Assembly: GCA_021155045.1 (NCBI GenBank)
Contig: JAJNQB010000014.1
Span: 224,029-288,028 of the forward strand
Source of the DNA: Arcticibacter sp.
GTDB lineage: Bacteria > Bacteroidota > Bacteroidia > 2-12-FULL-35-15
Direction: 5' to 3'
DNA: 64,000 nucleotides
Each line of letters starts with the position of its first letter. Position 1 is the first letter of the stretch. Under the pieces are notes generated by a model. It did not search any database. It was not told where the DNA came from and saw only the letters and a program-made list of their open reading frames with translations. Below are positions 1-8,607 of the stretch, in pieces. The position numbers and the translations under genes were made by a program.

Positions 1-1815
1 AGATACATTTACTGTATATGTGGTTGTAGATGTAGGATTTGCTGTTGGATTAGAGATATTTGGGTTACTCAAACCTGTGGTAGGAGACCAAACATAATTT
101 ATACCGCCTGTTGCATTAAGAACTGTACTATTTCCGGCACATATACTTGCATTACTACCAGCATTGGCAACGGGTAATTGATGAACAATAACAGAAACTG
201 TATCAGTTGTAGTACAGCCCGTTCCTGCATCAAAAATGGTTACTGAATAGGTTGTTGTTGTTGTTGGGTTTGCTACTGGATTGGAGATAGTTGTATTGCT
301 TAAAGAAGAAGAAGCATTCCAACTATAGCTTGTCCCTCCTGTTGCATTTAATGTAACAGATGTTCCTGTACAAATTGCAGCAGTTGTTCCTGCATCAGCA
401 TTTCCATTTGAAATAAATACTGTTGCTGTATCACTAGCAGAACACCCTATTCCATCGGTAATAGTTAAAGTATAAGTTGTTGTAGTTGTTGGACTTGCTG
501 TGGGAGTTAATATTGTTGCATCATCCAATGATGAAGCGGGAGTCCAGGCTACTGTTCCTGCCCCATTACCACTTAATTGAATATTGTCTCCATTACATAT
601 TGCTGCACCAAATCCTGCATCTACAAATGGGGCTGGATTTACACCAATTGTAACCGTATCAGAGGCAGGGCAACCCATAGCATCGGCTATATTTATAGTA
701 TATGTGGTAGTTGATGTTGGGCTTGCTATAGGATTTAACATGGTTGGATTACTTAATCCAGTAGAAGGCGTCCAAGTTATTGTAGTAGCTGTGGGTGATA
801 TAGCATTGATAATCGTACTTTGGTTTTCACAAATTACAGAATAAGGACCAGCATCTACAAAAGGATTACTAGAAAATACGACAACAGTATCTGTATTGTT
901 TACTCCACTTCCTGTTGCACTACATCCATTAGGACCAACAACTTGAGCATAATAATATTGAGGTGAAGTTGGTGGAGTAACATTTATTGTTAATCCAGTG
1001 CCAATTAAAGTGTTTGCAGGAAGTATATACCAATTAACGGTATAAGTTGCAGAGCCATTAGGAGTAAAACGAGTTCCTTCATTGTTCGCAATCCATTGTG
1101 TGTTATTTCTTCCCGGAACAACTGTTGCGGCAGTTCCAGTAGCGTTGTGCAATCCATGAACGGCATTTCCGCTATTCCATGTTGTACATAAAGATTTATT
1201 TAAGATATGTGTTTCAATTATATTTGTTGTTTCATAGATTATTATTTGACTAGAATATAATTGTCCGGTACATGAAAACATAGGCACATTGTTCCAAGAA
1301 ACGGAAAGTCTTCTGAATGGCGCTACACCATACATTTGGTAGCGAACAGTTCCTCCTGCTCCTGGGTTTATATCTTGCCAAGGACCCATGATGGTATTTC
1401 TTGGGGCTATTGCACCACTTACATTTGGAATGGGAGCTGTTACCCAAGTGGACGTTTCTCCTGTTTGAAAACCAATCCAATTGTTTGAACCAATAATAAA
1501 CTGGGTGTAATTGTTTCCATAAAAACAAAAGGTAAAACCTATAGGAATTAACCCTGTTTGAGAATCATCTGTAAGAGTAACTGATGTACCCGCTGTTAGC
1601 GGATCTGGGGCATAAGTGATTGTTGAAATTGCATAGCTATCTGTTGGCAAACTGCCCGGAGCTCCAGTACCACCTGCCGGTGTAACAGTTGCTGTAAGTG
1701 TTGCAGAACCTCCTCCACATACGGTGGATATTTCAGGTTCAGCATCGACTGTTTGCGCTATAATTTGATTAAAAGATAATAATGCTAAAAATCCTGCCGT
1801 AATAATTCTCTTCAT
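1..1815 (-). CDS. N-terminal part of a large secreted repeat protein (Ig-like/PKD-like repeats), cut by the window edge
   Basis: The frame is open for 605 codons from the ATG at 1815 to the window edge, so only the N-terminus is present. Residues 1-20 form a signal peptide (MKRIITAGFLALLSF...). Residues about 70-230 look like the beta-rich lead domain often seen in Bacteroidota gliding-associated proteins (GFTFCFYG, IIGSNNWIGF). From residue about 318 there are at least four tandem repeats of roughly 75 residues (319-394, 398-470, 473-546, 549-605+), each with the pattern VDAG...IC.G...L.ATG....W.P...LSNP...NP.A.PT.TTTYT......GC...DTV. This resembles outer-membrane adhesins that end in a T9SS or CHU_C domain, but the end is not visible. 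It is probably exported and surface-attached. The function is inferred only from architecture. Confidence 0.85.
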   Translation of the reverse strand, partial: MKRIITAGFLALLSFNQIIAQTVDAEPEISTVCGGGSATLTATVTPAGGTGAPGSLPTDSYAISTITYAPDPLTAGTSVTLTDDSQTGLIPIGFTFCFYGNNYTQFIIGSNNWIGFQTGETSTWVTAPIPNVSGAIAPRNTIMGPWQDINPGAGGTVRYQMYGVAPFRRLSVSWNNVPMFSCTGQLYSSQIIIYETTNIIETHILNKSLCTTWNSGNAVHGLHNATGTAATVVPGRNNTQWIANNEGTRFTPNGSATYTVNWYILPANTLIGTGLTINVTPPTSPQYYYAQVVGPNGCSATGSGVNNTDTVVVFSSNPFVDAGPYSVICENQSTIINAISPTATTITWTPSTGLSNPTMLNPIASPTSTTTYTINIADAMGCPASDTVTIGVNPAPFVDAGFGAAICNGDNIQLSGNGAGTVAWTPASSLDDATILTPTASPTTTTTYTLTITDGIGCSASDTATVFISNGNADAGTTAAICTGTSVTLNATGGTSYSWNASSSLSNTTISNPVANPTTTTTYSVTIFDAGTGCTTTDTVSVIVHQLPVANAGSNASICAGNSTVLNATGGINYVWSPTTGLSNPNISNPTANPTSTTTYTVNVS

Positions 1816-1844
1816 TTGAACTACGTTTTTAAAATTAATGGGTG

Positions 1845-1852
1845 CAAAAATA
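1845..1852 (-). promoter_or_regulatory. putative -7 box (TATTTTTG) of the repeat protein gene
   Basis: On the minus strand TATTTTTG fits the Bacteroidota -7 consensus TAnnTTTG and lies 29 bases before the ATG at 1815. No convincing -33 TTG at standard spacing was seen. Confidence 0.5.
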
Positions 1853-1870
1853 CATCTTTTATAATCTCAA

Positions 1871-2842
1871 CTAACGAACTAATTTTACTTTTCCATTTAA
1901 TTCTATTTTTTTGCCATCTAATCCAATAGCTGAAAAAACATAATAATAAATTCCTTCTGAAACATCGTTTCCTTTTTTGTCTTTTCCATCCCATCTACCA
2001 TTTATTCCTTTCCATTGGTATACAATCCTATTAGTATTAGGGTCAATAATTTTTGCTGATAATTCTTTAATGTTTTTAGGGTCTGTTGAAAAGTAATCAT
2101 CTGCGCCATCACCATTTGGAGAAAAAGATATAGGAGTATTGCTTAGTGATGAATTGCCATATACCTCAATTTTTAGAGTATCTACAGCAGTTACCCCATC
2201 TGCATTGGTTGAAGTTAACAAGACAGTATAAAACCCTGGGACATCATAAGCATGAACTGGATTTGAATTGTTTTTATCTTTCTTCCCATCACCAAAATCC
2301 CATCGGTTTATTTTTCCATTTCCTATGTTTTCAAAATTTACAATCAATGGCACTGGTCCTGCAACGGTGCTAGAAGATATAAAAGCAACTTGTTTTTTAG
2401 ATATATCTTTTATTACATTATTTAATTCATTTTTAGTTGCGATGGTATTATTCTTAGTATTTGTATTTTCTTTGATTTGATTTGCAGGGGTATTGCTCTT
2501 TTCTGAATTAACAAGCGGAATTTCTTTCTCAACAGTATTTTCTATATTAGGTTCTTCCTTAATGGTACTCGGGATAACTTTATCTTTGGTTACAACTGCA
2601 GTTTTATCAGAATTGTTAGTCCATTGCATAATTAACACCGTACTTACAACAGTGGCAGCAGACGAAACAATTGCTACAATTGTATTTGAACCCAACTTAT
2701 TAATCAAGGTTTTAATTAATATTCCAATACCTGCACCTTTAAGTCCTGTCTGAATATTCGACCAAACAGTAGAACGAACTTCTACTTCATAATTTTCAAA
2801 TTTTTCTTTGAAAAGGTCTTCAAATTTTTCGTTTTCTTTCAT
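1871..2842 (-). CDS. single-pass membrane protein with PKD and CHU_C-like domains, probable anti-sigma partner
   Basis: The protein has 323 residues. Residues 1-50 are a charged cytosolic part with a short V..TVW.NIQ.GL segment (22-34) like the N-termini of Bacteroidota anti-sigma factors. Residues 53-73 form a transmembrane helix, and about 75-150 is a polar linker. Residues 155-228 form a PKD domain with WDFGDG at 181-186. Residues 236-323 resemble the gliding-motility-associated C-terminal (CHU_C, T9SS type B) domain, with FSPNGDGADDYF and NGRWDGKDKKG. There is no cleavable signal peptide. The gene starts one base after the stop of the ECF sigma factor gene, so the two are co-transcribed. 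The inferred role is a membrane regulator that binds the sigma factor inside and senses something outside. The anti-sigma function is not proven by sequence. Confidence 0.8.
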   Translation of the reverse strand: MKENEKFEDLFKEKFENYEVEVRSTVWSNIQTGLKGAGIGILIKTLINKLGSNTIVAIVSSAATVVSTVLIMQWTNNSDKTAVVTKDKVIPSTIKEEPNIENTVEKEIPLVNSEKSNTPANQIKENTNTKNNTIATKNELNNVIKDISKKQVAFISSSTVAGPVPLIVNFENIGNGKINRWDFGDGKKDKNNSNPVHAYDVPGFYTVLLTSTNADGVTAVDTLKIEVYGNSSLSNTPISFSPNGDGADDYFSTDPKNIKELSAKIIDPNTNRIVYQWKGINGRWDGKDKKGNDVSEGIYYYVFSAIGLDGKKIELNGKVKLVR

Positions 2843-2843
2843 A

Positions 2844-3374
2844 TTAACCTCGAGTATTAGGTATCAATTTTTGTAAATATGTTTTTGCCCTTGAATATTG
2901 CGATTTTGATGTTCCTTCTGAAATTCCAAGCATATCACCTATCTCTTTGTGTGAATACCCTTCAATTGCATAAAGATTAAAAACCGTTTTAAATCCTGTT
3001 GGCAATGTTTGAATTATTTTCATTAAATCTTTTACTTCGTAGCTATCATTTAAGTGATTTGAAGCAGGAAGCATGTATTCAACTGAATCTAATTCTATGT
3101 TTAGTTTTAACTTTTTATTTTTTCTAATATTGGTTAGAGCCGTATTTACTATTACTTTTCTTACCCAACCCTCTAAGGAACCCGTTCCTTTAAACAACTC
3201 CATTTTTTGAAAAACAGTAACAAATCCATTTTGTAAAACATCCTCCGCTTCTTCCGTATTATCGCAATATCTCATACACACACCCATCATCTTTCGCGAA
3301 AACTTATCGTACAAATGCTTTTGAGCAAGCGCATTGTTTTCAATACATCCTTGTACTATTTGCTCATCTGTCAT
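2844..3374 (-). CDS. ECF-type RNA polymerase sigma factor
   Basis: The protein has 176 residues, the usual length for an extracytoplasmic-function sigma factor. Region 2 spans about 20-86 (YDKF...RYCDNTEEAEDVLQNGF, then the GSLEGWVRKVIVNTALTNIRK segment) and region 4 about 115-172, with the helix-turn-helix GYSHKEIGDMLGISEGTSKS. It should direct RNA polymerase to a regulon controlled by the membrane protein encoded directly downstream. It is divergent from rnr across a 117-bp gap; on its own strand a CAACTTTG sequence (one base off TAnnTTTG) lies in that gap. The nearby repeat-rich surface protein gene is a plausible target, but this is inference. Confidence 0.93.
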   Translation of the reverse strand: MTDEQIVQGCIENNALAQKHLYDKFSRKMMGVCMRYCDNTEEAEDVLQNGFVTVFQKMELFKGTGSLEGWVRKVIVNTALTNIRKNKKLKLNIELDSVEYMLPASNHLNDSYEVKDLMKIIQTLPTGFKTVFNLYAIEGYSHKEIGDMLGISEGTSKSQYSRAKTYLQKLIPNTRG

Positions 3375-3491
3375 ATCTTACTTCTGGTGTTTAGATGCAA
3401 AGTTGCGATATTTGGTTGCACAATAAAAGTTTTTTTTAGATTTTATTAACAAAAGCTTTTATATACCGCAAAACAATAGCACTTTTGGGCT

Positions 3492-5828
3492 ATGGCTCGA
3501 AAGTTCAATAGAAAAAAAACAGGTATAAAAAAATCATTCCTTTTTGAAGAAATATTAAAAGTTTTAGCCAGCAATTCCTCGAAAGCTTTAAATTACAAGC
3601 AAATAGCTGCTTATTTAGATATAACCGACCATTCGCAAAGACTTCTTATCAATGTAATATTATCGGAATTAAAAGAACACGGCAATGTGATTGAGCCTGA
3701 AAGAGGAAAGTTTAAAATAAAATCATTAAACAAAATTATTACGGGCAAAGTTGATATGAGTGCTTCTGGGATTGCTTATGTGATTTCAGATGAAACAGAA
3801 AACGACACATTTATTCCTCAACGCAAAACGTTAAACGCCATGCATGGGGATATTGTAAAAGTAAAATTATTTCCAAAAAGCAAAGGAAAACCCGAAGGAG
3901 AAATAGTTGAAATAATAAAACGTGCTAAAACAGAATTTGTAGGGACTATTCAACTATCTCCAAAATTTGCATTTCTGGTTCCAAGCAACAGCAGAATTCA
4001 TGTAGATATTTATATTCCGCTGGAAAAATTAAATGGAGCAAAAGATGGACAAAAAGCTATTGCTAAAATTCTAGAATGGGGTAAAGAAAGCGTAAATCCT
4101 ATTGGTGAAATAGTTGAGGTGCTCGGGAATGTTGGCGAAAACGACACCGAAATGCACGCTATATTAGCTGAGTATGGCTTGCCTTATCAATTTCCAAAGG
4201 ATGTTGAAAGAGCCGCTGATTTAGTACCAATAAAAATTACAGAAGAAGAAATTGCAAAAAGAAAAGACTTTAGAGAAATAACAACGTTTACGATTGACCC
4301 TGTGGATGCGAAAGATTTTGATGATGCTCTTTCAATCAGAAAACTTGAAAATGGGAATTGGGAAATTGGTGTTCATATTGCCGATGTAAGTCATTATGTA
4401 AAACCAGAATCCATTATTGATAAAGAAGGTTTTTCAAGAGCCACATCCGTTTATTTGGTAGATAGGGTTGTCCCCATGTTACCAGAAGTATTATCAAACA
4501 ATGTTTGTTCGTTAAGACCAAACGAAGAAAAGTTATGTTTCTCGGCAGTATTTGAAATGAGTGATGAAGCTGAAGTAGTAAAAGAATGGTTTGGAAGAAC
4601 TATCATCAACTCAGATAGAAGATTTACTTACGAAGAAGCTCAACAAGTTATAGAAACGCAAGAAGGAGATTATAAAGATGAAATTTTAACACTTGATAGG
4701 CTATCGAAAATTTTAAGAAAAAATCGTTTCAAAAAAGGAAGCATAGCATTTGAAAAAATGGAAGTAAAATTTCATTTGGATGAAGTAGGAAACCCTACTG
4801 GAGTATATTTTAAAATTGCAAAAGATGCAAATCAATTGATTGAAGATTTTATGCTGCTTGCAAATAGAAAAGTAGCAGAATTTATTGGACAATCAAAAGA
4901 GAAAAGTCAAAAGTCAAAAGAAAATCAAAAAGCATTTGTATATCGTGTACATGACAAACCCAACCCTGAGAAGCTAGAAGATTTCGCTCAATTTGTTTCA
5001 AAATTTGGCTACAAAATAAATATCAAAAACGATAAAGCTGTTGCTGATTCAATGAACAATTTATTGAAAGAAGTGAATCAAAAAAAAGAGTCGGGGATGA
5101 TTGAAATGCTAGCTATACGTACAATGGCAAAAGCTATTTACACAACAAAAAATATTGGTCATTATGGTTTAGGATTTGAATATTACACACATTTTACTTC
5201 GCCCATTAGGCGTTATCCCGATGTAATGGTTCATCGGTTATTACAACATTATTTAGATGGAGGAAAAAGTCCGAATGTGGAAAAGCTGGAAGAGCAATGC
5301 AAACATTCTTCTGAAATGGAAAAACTTGCTGCTGACGCGGAACGCTCGTCTATCAAATACAAACAAGTACAATTTTTACAAGATAAAATCGGGCAGGAGT
5401 TTGATGGGATAATTTCAGGTGTAACGGAGTGGGGGATTTTTATTGAGCTAAAAGAAAATCATTGCGAAGGAATGATTCGCTTGAGAGATTTACAAGATGA
5501 CACTTATTTTTTTGATGAAGAAAATTATTGTTTGCGGGGTAAAAAATTTGGAAGAGTTTTAACATTAGGCGATGAGGTGAAGATAGAAGTAAAACGTGCC
5601 GATTTGATTAAGAAACAATTAGATTTTGCATTAGTTGAATTTATTGACAAAAGTCAATCTCAAGAAAATAAGCATCAAAACAAACCAGCAAACAGGAGAG
5701 AAAATTTTAAACAGAAAATGAAAGCTGCTACAGAAAATAATAAAAATAAAACCCAAAACACTCCAAACTCAGAAACAAAACCATCAACTGGTAATAAATT
5801 TTTGGATGAATGGGGCTTTGAAGTATAG
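3492..5828 (+). CDS. rnr: ribonuclease R
   Basis: The protein has 778 residues and is a processive 3'-5' exoribonuclease of the RNase II/RNB family that degrades structured RNA. A winged-helix-like region occupies about 15-80, cold-shock-type domains about 82-210, and the RNB catalytic domain about 260-600, with the metal-binding cluster DPVDAKDFDDAL (D269, D272, D275, D277, D278). An S1 domain spans about 645-720, followed by a basic, Asn/Lys-rich tail. The ATG lies only a few bases after a TTTTG stretch, so the transcript may have a very short leader. It stands alone: sigE-like gene upstream divergent, metZ downstream convergent with a 3-bp gap. Confidence 0.96.
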   Translation: MARKFNRKKTGIKKSFLFEEILKVLASNSSKALNYKQIAAYLDITDHSQRLLINVILSELKEHGNVIEPERGKFKIKSLNKIITGKVDMSASGIAYVISDETENDTFIPQRKTLNAMHGDIVKVKLFPKSKGKPEGEIVEIIKRAKTEFVGTIQLSPKFAFLVPSNSRIHVDIYIPLEKLNGAKDGQKAIAKILEWGKESVNPIGEIVEVLGNVGENDTEMHAILAEYGLPYQFPKDVERAADLVPIKITEEEIAKRKDFREITTFTIDPVDAKDFDDALSIRKLENGNWEIGVHIADVSHYVKPESIIDKEGFSRATSVYLVDRVVPMLPEVLSNNVCSLRPNEEKLCFSAVFEMSDEAEVVKEWFGRTIINSDRRFTYEEAQQVIETQEGDYKDEILTLDRLSKILRKNRFKKGSIAFEKMEVKFHLDEVGNPTGVYFKIAKDANQLIEDFMLLANRKVAEFIGQSKEKSQKSKENQKAFVYRVHDKPNPEKLEDFAQFVSKFGYKINIKNDKAVADSMNNLLKEVNQKKESGMIEMLAIRTMAKAIYTTKNIGHYGLGFEYYTHFTSPIRRYPDVMVHRLLQHYLDGGKSPNVEKLEEQCKHSSEMEKLAADAERSSIKYKQVQFLQDKIGQEFDGIISGVTEWGIFIELKENHCEGMIRLRDLQDDTYFFDEENYCLRGKKFGRVLTLGDEVKIEVKRADLIKKQLDFALVEFIDKSQSQENKHQNKPANRRENFKQKMKAATENNKNKTQNTPNSETKPSTGNKFLDEWGFEV

Positions 5829-5831
5829 TTT

Positions 5832-7001
5832 TTATTTCACTTTTTCCAAAGCTTGTTCAATATCAGCAATAATATCAATGATATTTTCTAAGCCAACGGA
5901 AATACGAACCAAGCCTGGTGTTATACCAACAGCCAAACGTTCTTCTTCTGTTAATTTTGCATGAGTTGTAGAAGCTGGATGTGTAGCAATTGTTCTTGTA
6001 TCTCCAAGATTTGCTGTGAGTGAACACATTTTTAATGCATCTAAAAAAATTCTTCCTTTATCAACTCCTCCTTTAATTTCAAATGCAACAATTCCTCCGC
6101 CCAAACTCATCTGCTTTTTTGCAATTTCAAATTGTGGATGTGATAACAAAAATGGATAACGTACTTGTTTTATGTTCGGATGATTTTCTAATAACATCGC
6201 CAATTTGTGAGCGCTCTGAGAATGTCGCTCCATGCGGATTGATAGTGTTTCTAAACTTTTTGAAAGCGTCCAAGCATTAAAAGGAGAAAGTGACGGACCT
6301 GTACTTCTACAAAAAGTATATATTTCTTTTATCAATTCTTTTTTCCCAACAGCTATTCCCCCTAAAACCCTTCCTTGTCCATCAATATATTTAGTTGCAG
6401 AATGTGTAACTATATCTGCACCAAATTCAATTGGCCGCTGAATAAAAGGTGTTGCAAAACAATTATCTACATTTAAAATAACATTATGTTTTTTTGAAAG
6501 TTTACCCAACCATTCCAAATCGATAATATCTAAGCCAGGATTAGATGGTGTTTCAACAAAAATCATCTTTGTATTTTTCCGTATTAAACTTTCCCATGTT
6601 TCTGGTTTATTTACATCGGCATACGTGTGTTCTATTCCATACTTCGGTAAAATTTTTGAAAGAACAGTATGCGTTGAACCAAAAATAGAACTAGAAGCGA
6701 GAATGTGATCACCACTTTTTAGCAATGCCATAAAACTCGCAAAAACAGCAGCCATACCAGAAGCAGTTGCGTAACCCGCTTCGGCACCTTCAAGTAAACA
6801 CATTTTATTTACAAATTCGGATGTATTCGGATTTGTAAAACGGCTATAAATATTGCCTTCTAACTCATCGGCAAACATAGCACGCATTTGTTCTGCATCA
6901 TCAAACGTAAAACTTGATGTTAAGTATAAAGGAACAGAATGTTCTCTATTACTGGTCTGTTCCGATTGTGTTCTGATTGCGTTTGTTTCAAATTTTTTCA
7001 T
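5832..7001 (-). CDS. metZ: O-succinyl/O-acetylhomoserine sulfhydrylase (Cys/Met metabolism PLP enzyme)
   Basis: From the ATG at 7001 the protein has 389 residues, typical of the cystathionine gamma-synthase family. It carries the YSRFTNPN substrate/PLP loop (52-59), the SGMAA phosphate-binding turn (81-85), the NVDNCFATP segment and the PLP lysine K204 in HSATKYIDGQG. It probably joins sulfide to an activated homoserine to give homocysteine, with metX (7591-8595) supplying O-acetylhomoserine. A GTG at 7022 is in frame but lies in the loop of a hairpin (7014-7030); the ATG at 7001 has a purine-rich AGGAG just before it and is preferred. It follows the OsmC gene on the same strand and probably shares its promoter. 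Whether it is MetZ or MetY cannot be settled here. Confidence 0.88.
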   Translation of the reverse strand: MKKFETNAIRTQSEQTSNREHSVPLYLTSSFTFDDAEQMRAMFADELEGNIYSRFTNPNTSEFVNKMCLLEGAEAGYATASGMAAVFASFMALLKSGDHILASSSIFGSTHTVLSKILPKYGIEHTYADVNKPETWESLIRKNTKMIFVETPSNPGLDIIDLEWLGKLSKKHNVILNVDNCFATPFIQRPIEFGADIVTHSATKYIDGQGRVLGGIAVGKKELIKEIYTFCRSTGPSLSPFNAWTLSKSLETLSIRMERHSQSAHKLAMLLENHPNIKQVRYPFLLSHPQFEIAKKQMSLGGGIVAFEIKGGVDKGRIFLDALKMCSLTANLGDTRTIATHPASTTHAKLTEEERLAVGITPGLVRISVGLENIIDIIADIEQALEKVK

Positions 7002-7013
7002 AACTTCTCCTGC

Positions 7014-7030
7014 CCTCCCCACGGGGGAGG
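7014..7030. repeat. GC-rich hairpin between osmC-like gene and metZ
   Basis: CCTCCCC, loop ACG, GGGGAGG form a perfect 7-bp stem that stands out in an AT-rich background. It lies in the 55-bp gap before metZ. On the minus strand one arm continues into the AGGAG sequence upstream of the metZ ATG, so it could affect metZ translation, or it may be a small dispersed repeat. Confidence 0.55.
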
Positions 7031-7056
7031 AATTTTATAATACGTTAATTTAAAAA

Positions 7057-7482
7057 TTATTCATTTACAGTAACTTTATAAGTAATTGTAGCACCTGCTA
7101 ATTCTAATGTTTTAGAAACAGAACAATATTTATCCATTGATAATTGAACAGCGCGTTCTGCTTTTTCTTTATCAATTTGCCCTTTCATTTTAAAATGTAC
7201 AACAACTGTTTTCCATAACGCAGGCTCCTTCCCTTCTTCTCTTTCGCCATCAATACTAATTTCGAAATCGTCAATTTGTTGTTTTTGTTTTTTTAAAATC
7301 ATAACGATATCAATTGCACTGCAACCACCCAAACCCATAAGCAACATTTGCATCGGACGAACTCCTTTGTTGTGTCCACCAATATTTTCGCCAGCATCCA
7401 TGTGCGCAATGTTTCCTGTTTCACTTTTTGCTTCAAAATGAAAAGCATCATCTAATCGTTTTAATTCTATTTTCATATTCAT
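7057..7482 (-). CDS. OsmC family peroxiredoxin-like protein
   Basis: The protein has 141 residues and the two conserved OsmC/Ohr-family cysteines, C54 in GLGGCSAID and C120 in DKYCSVSKTL. In the family these cysteines reduce organic hydroperoxides, using thiol donors, in the cytosol. The subtype is closer to the YhfA/OsmC-like group than to classical Ohr, judged by the RPMQMLLMGLGGCSA core. ATGs at 7482 and 7476 are both possible. It is divergent from metX and precedes metZ on the same strand, so the sulfur and redox genes form a cluster. Confidence 0.88.
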   Translation of the reverse strand: MNMKIELKRLDDAFHFEAKSETGNIAHMDAGENIGGHNKGVRPMQMLLMGLGGCSAIDIVMILKKQKQQIDDFEISIDGEREEGKEPALWKTVVVHFKMKGQIDKEKAERAVQLSMDKYCSVSKTLELAGATITYKVTVNE

Positions 7483-7496
7483 ACTTGTTTGAGAAT

Positions 7497-7504
7497 CAAA
7501 GGTA
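7497..7504 (-). promoter_or_regulatory. putative -7 box (TACCTTTG) of the osmC-like/metZ transcript
   Basis: TACCTTTG on the minus strand matches TAnnTTTG and lies 14 bases before the ATG at 7482, implying a leader of about ten bases or less. Confidence 0.5.
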
Positions 7505-7526
7505 AAGATTTAAGCCAAATTTTGTT

Positions 7527-7534
7527 TAGTTTTG
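7527..7534 (+). promoter_or_regulatory. putative -7 box (TAGTTTTG) of metX
   Basis: TAGTTTTG matches TAnnTTTG and lies 56 bases before the ATG at 7591. It lies downstream of the in-frame TTG at 7489, so that TTG would not be in the mRNA; this supports the start at 7591. Confidence 0.5.
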
Positions 7535-7590
7535 CGAAGTATTCCCGCCAACCCTCTTCTTTTTTAGGAATAGGAGCGAAGAAAATACCC

Positions 7591-8595
7591 ATGAATAAAC
7601 ATTTTTTTACATACCGACAACCACTAAAATTAGAAAACGGAGAAACACTTTCTTCATTAGATATTGTTTATCATACTTACGGAAGAGTAAATGATGAGAA
7701 GAGTAATGTAATTTGGTTTTGTCATGCACTTACTGCAAATAGTGATGTTGCCGATTGGTGGTCTTCTTTAGTTGGCAAAGGAAAAACTTACGACCCCGCA
7801 AAATATTTTATTATTTGTGCAAACATTATTGGCTCTTGCTATGGCTCTAGCGGACCATTAACAATTAACCCTGAAACTCAAAAGCCTTATTATAGTACGT
7901 TTCCAAAGGTTACAATACGCGATATGGTACAGGCTCATATTATTTTGAGAAAACATTTAGGCATTGAAAAAATAAACACCATCATTGGTGGTTCTATGGG
8001 AGGATATCAAGCACTAGAATGGGTTATAACCGAACCTGCTGTTTTTGAAAAAATGATTTTGGTATCAACCAGCTCACAAGAATCTGCATGGGGAATTGCC
8101 ATACACACTGCTCAACGCTTAGCAATAGAAACAGATTTAACTTGGAAAGATTTAAACCAACAAGCAGGAGCCCAAGGCTTAAAAACAGCCCGAGCAATAG
8201 GAATGCTTACTTACAGAAATTATGAAGCTTTTGTAAAAACACAAACAGACAATGAAAATAAATTAGATAATTTTAAAGCAAGTACTTACATAAATTATCA
8301 AGGCGAAAAATTGGTTAAACGTTTTAATGCATACAGTTATTGGATACTAACCAAAGCTATGGATTCGCATAACATTGCAAGAGGAAGAAGTGAAATAAAA
8401 AGTGTTTTAAATTCAATACAAACAAAAACATTAATTATTGGAATAAGCAGCGATTTTTTATGTCCTGTTGCAGAACAAAAATTTATGGCACAACATATTC
8501 CAAATTCACACTTTATAGAAATAGATTCTCCTTACGGACATGATGGTTTTTTGATAGAAGGGAAATTGATTGGGGAAGCGATAGAACGATTTTAA
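7591..8595 (+). CDS. metX: homoserine O-acetyltransferase (alpha/beta hydrolase fold)
   Basis: From the ATG at 7591 the protein has 334 residues. It transfers an acetyl group to homoserine, the first committed step of methionine synthesis by sulfhydrylation. The nucleophile elbow is GGSMGGYQALEW with S135; the GSCYGSSGP segment, the SDFLCPVAEQ aspartate region and YGHDGFL histidine are all present. The upstream in-frame TTG (7489) would add 34 residues that are not part of the family and lies before the promoter box, so it is rejected. The partner metZ is on the other strand across the OsmC gene. The acyl preference (acetyl or succinyl) is inferred from family membership. Confidence 0.92.
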   Translation: MNKHFFTYRQPLKLENGETLSSLDIVYHTYGRVNDEKSNVIWFCHALTANSDVADWWSSLVGKGKTYDPAKYFIICANIIGSCYGSSGPLTINPETQKPYYSTFPKVTIRDMVQAHIILRKHLGIEKINTIIGGSMGGYQALEWVITEPAVFEKMILVSTSSQESAWGIAIHTAQRLAIETDLTWKDLNQQAGAQGLKTARAIGMLTYRNYEAFVKTQTDNENKLDNFKASTYINYQGEKLVKRFNAYSYWILTKAMDSHNIARGRSEIKSVLNSIQTKTLIIGISSDFLCPVAEQKFMAQHIPNSHFIEIDSPYGHDGFLIEGKLIGEAIERF

Positions 8596-8607
8596 AAAAC
8601 CAATTTT

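Noticed and set aside
584..844. An 86-codon plus-strand frame
   Set aside because: It is the complement of the repeat protein's coding sequence.
7489..7590. Longer N-terminus of metX from a TTG
   Set aside because: The TTG is upstream of the promoter box and the added residues do not fit the family.
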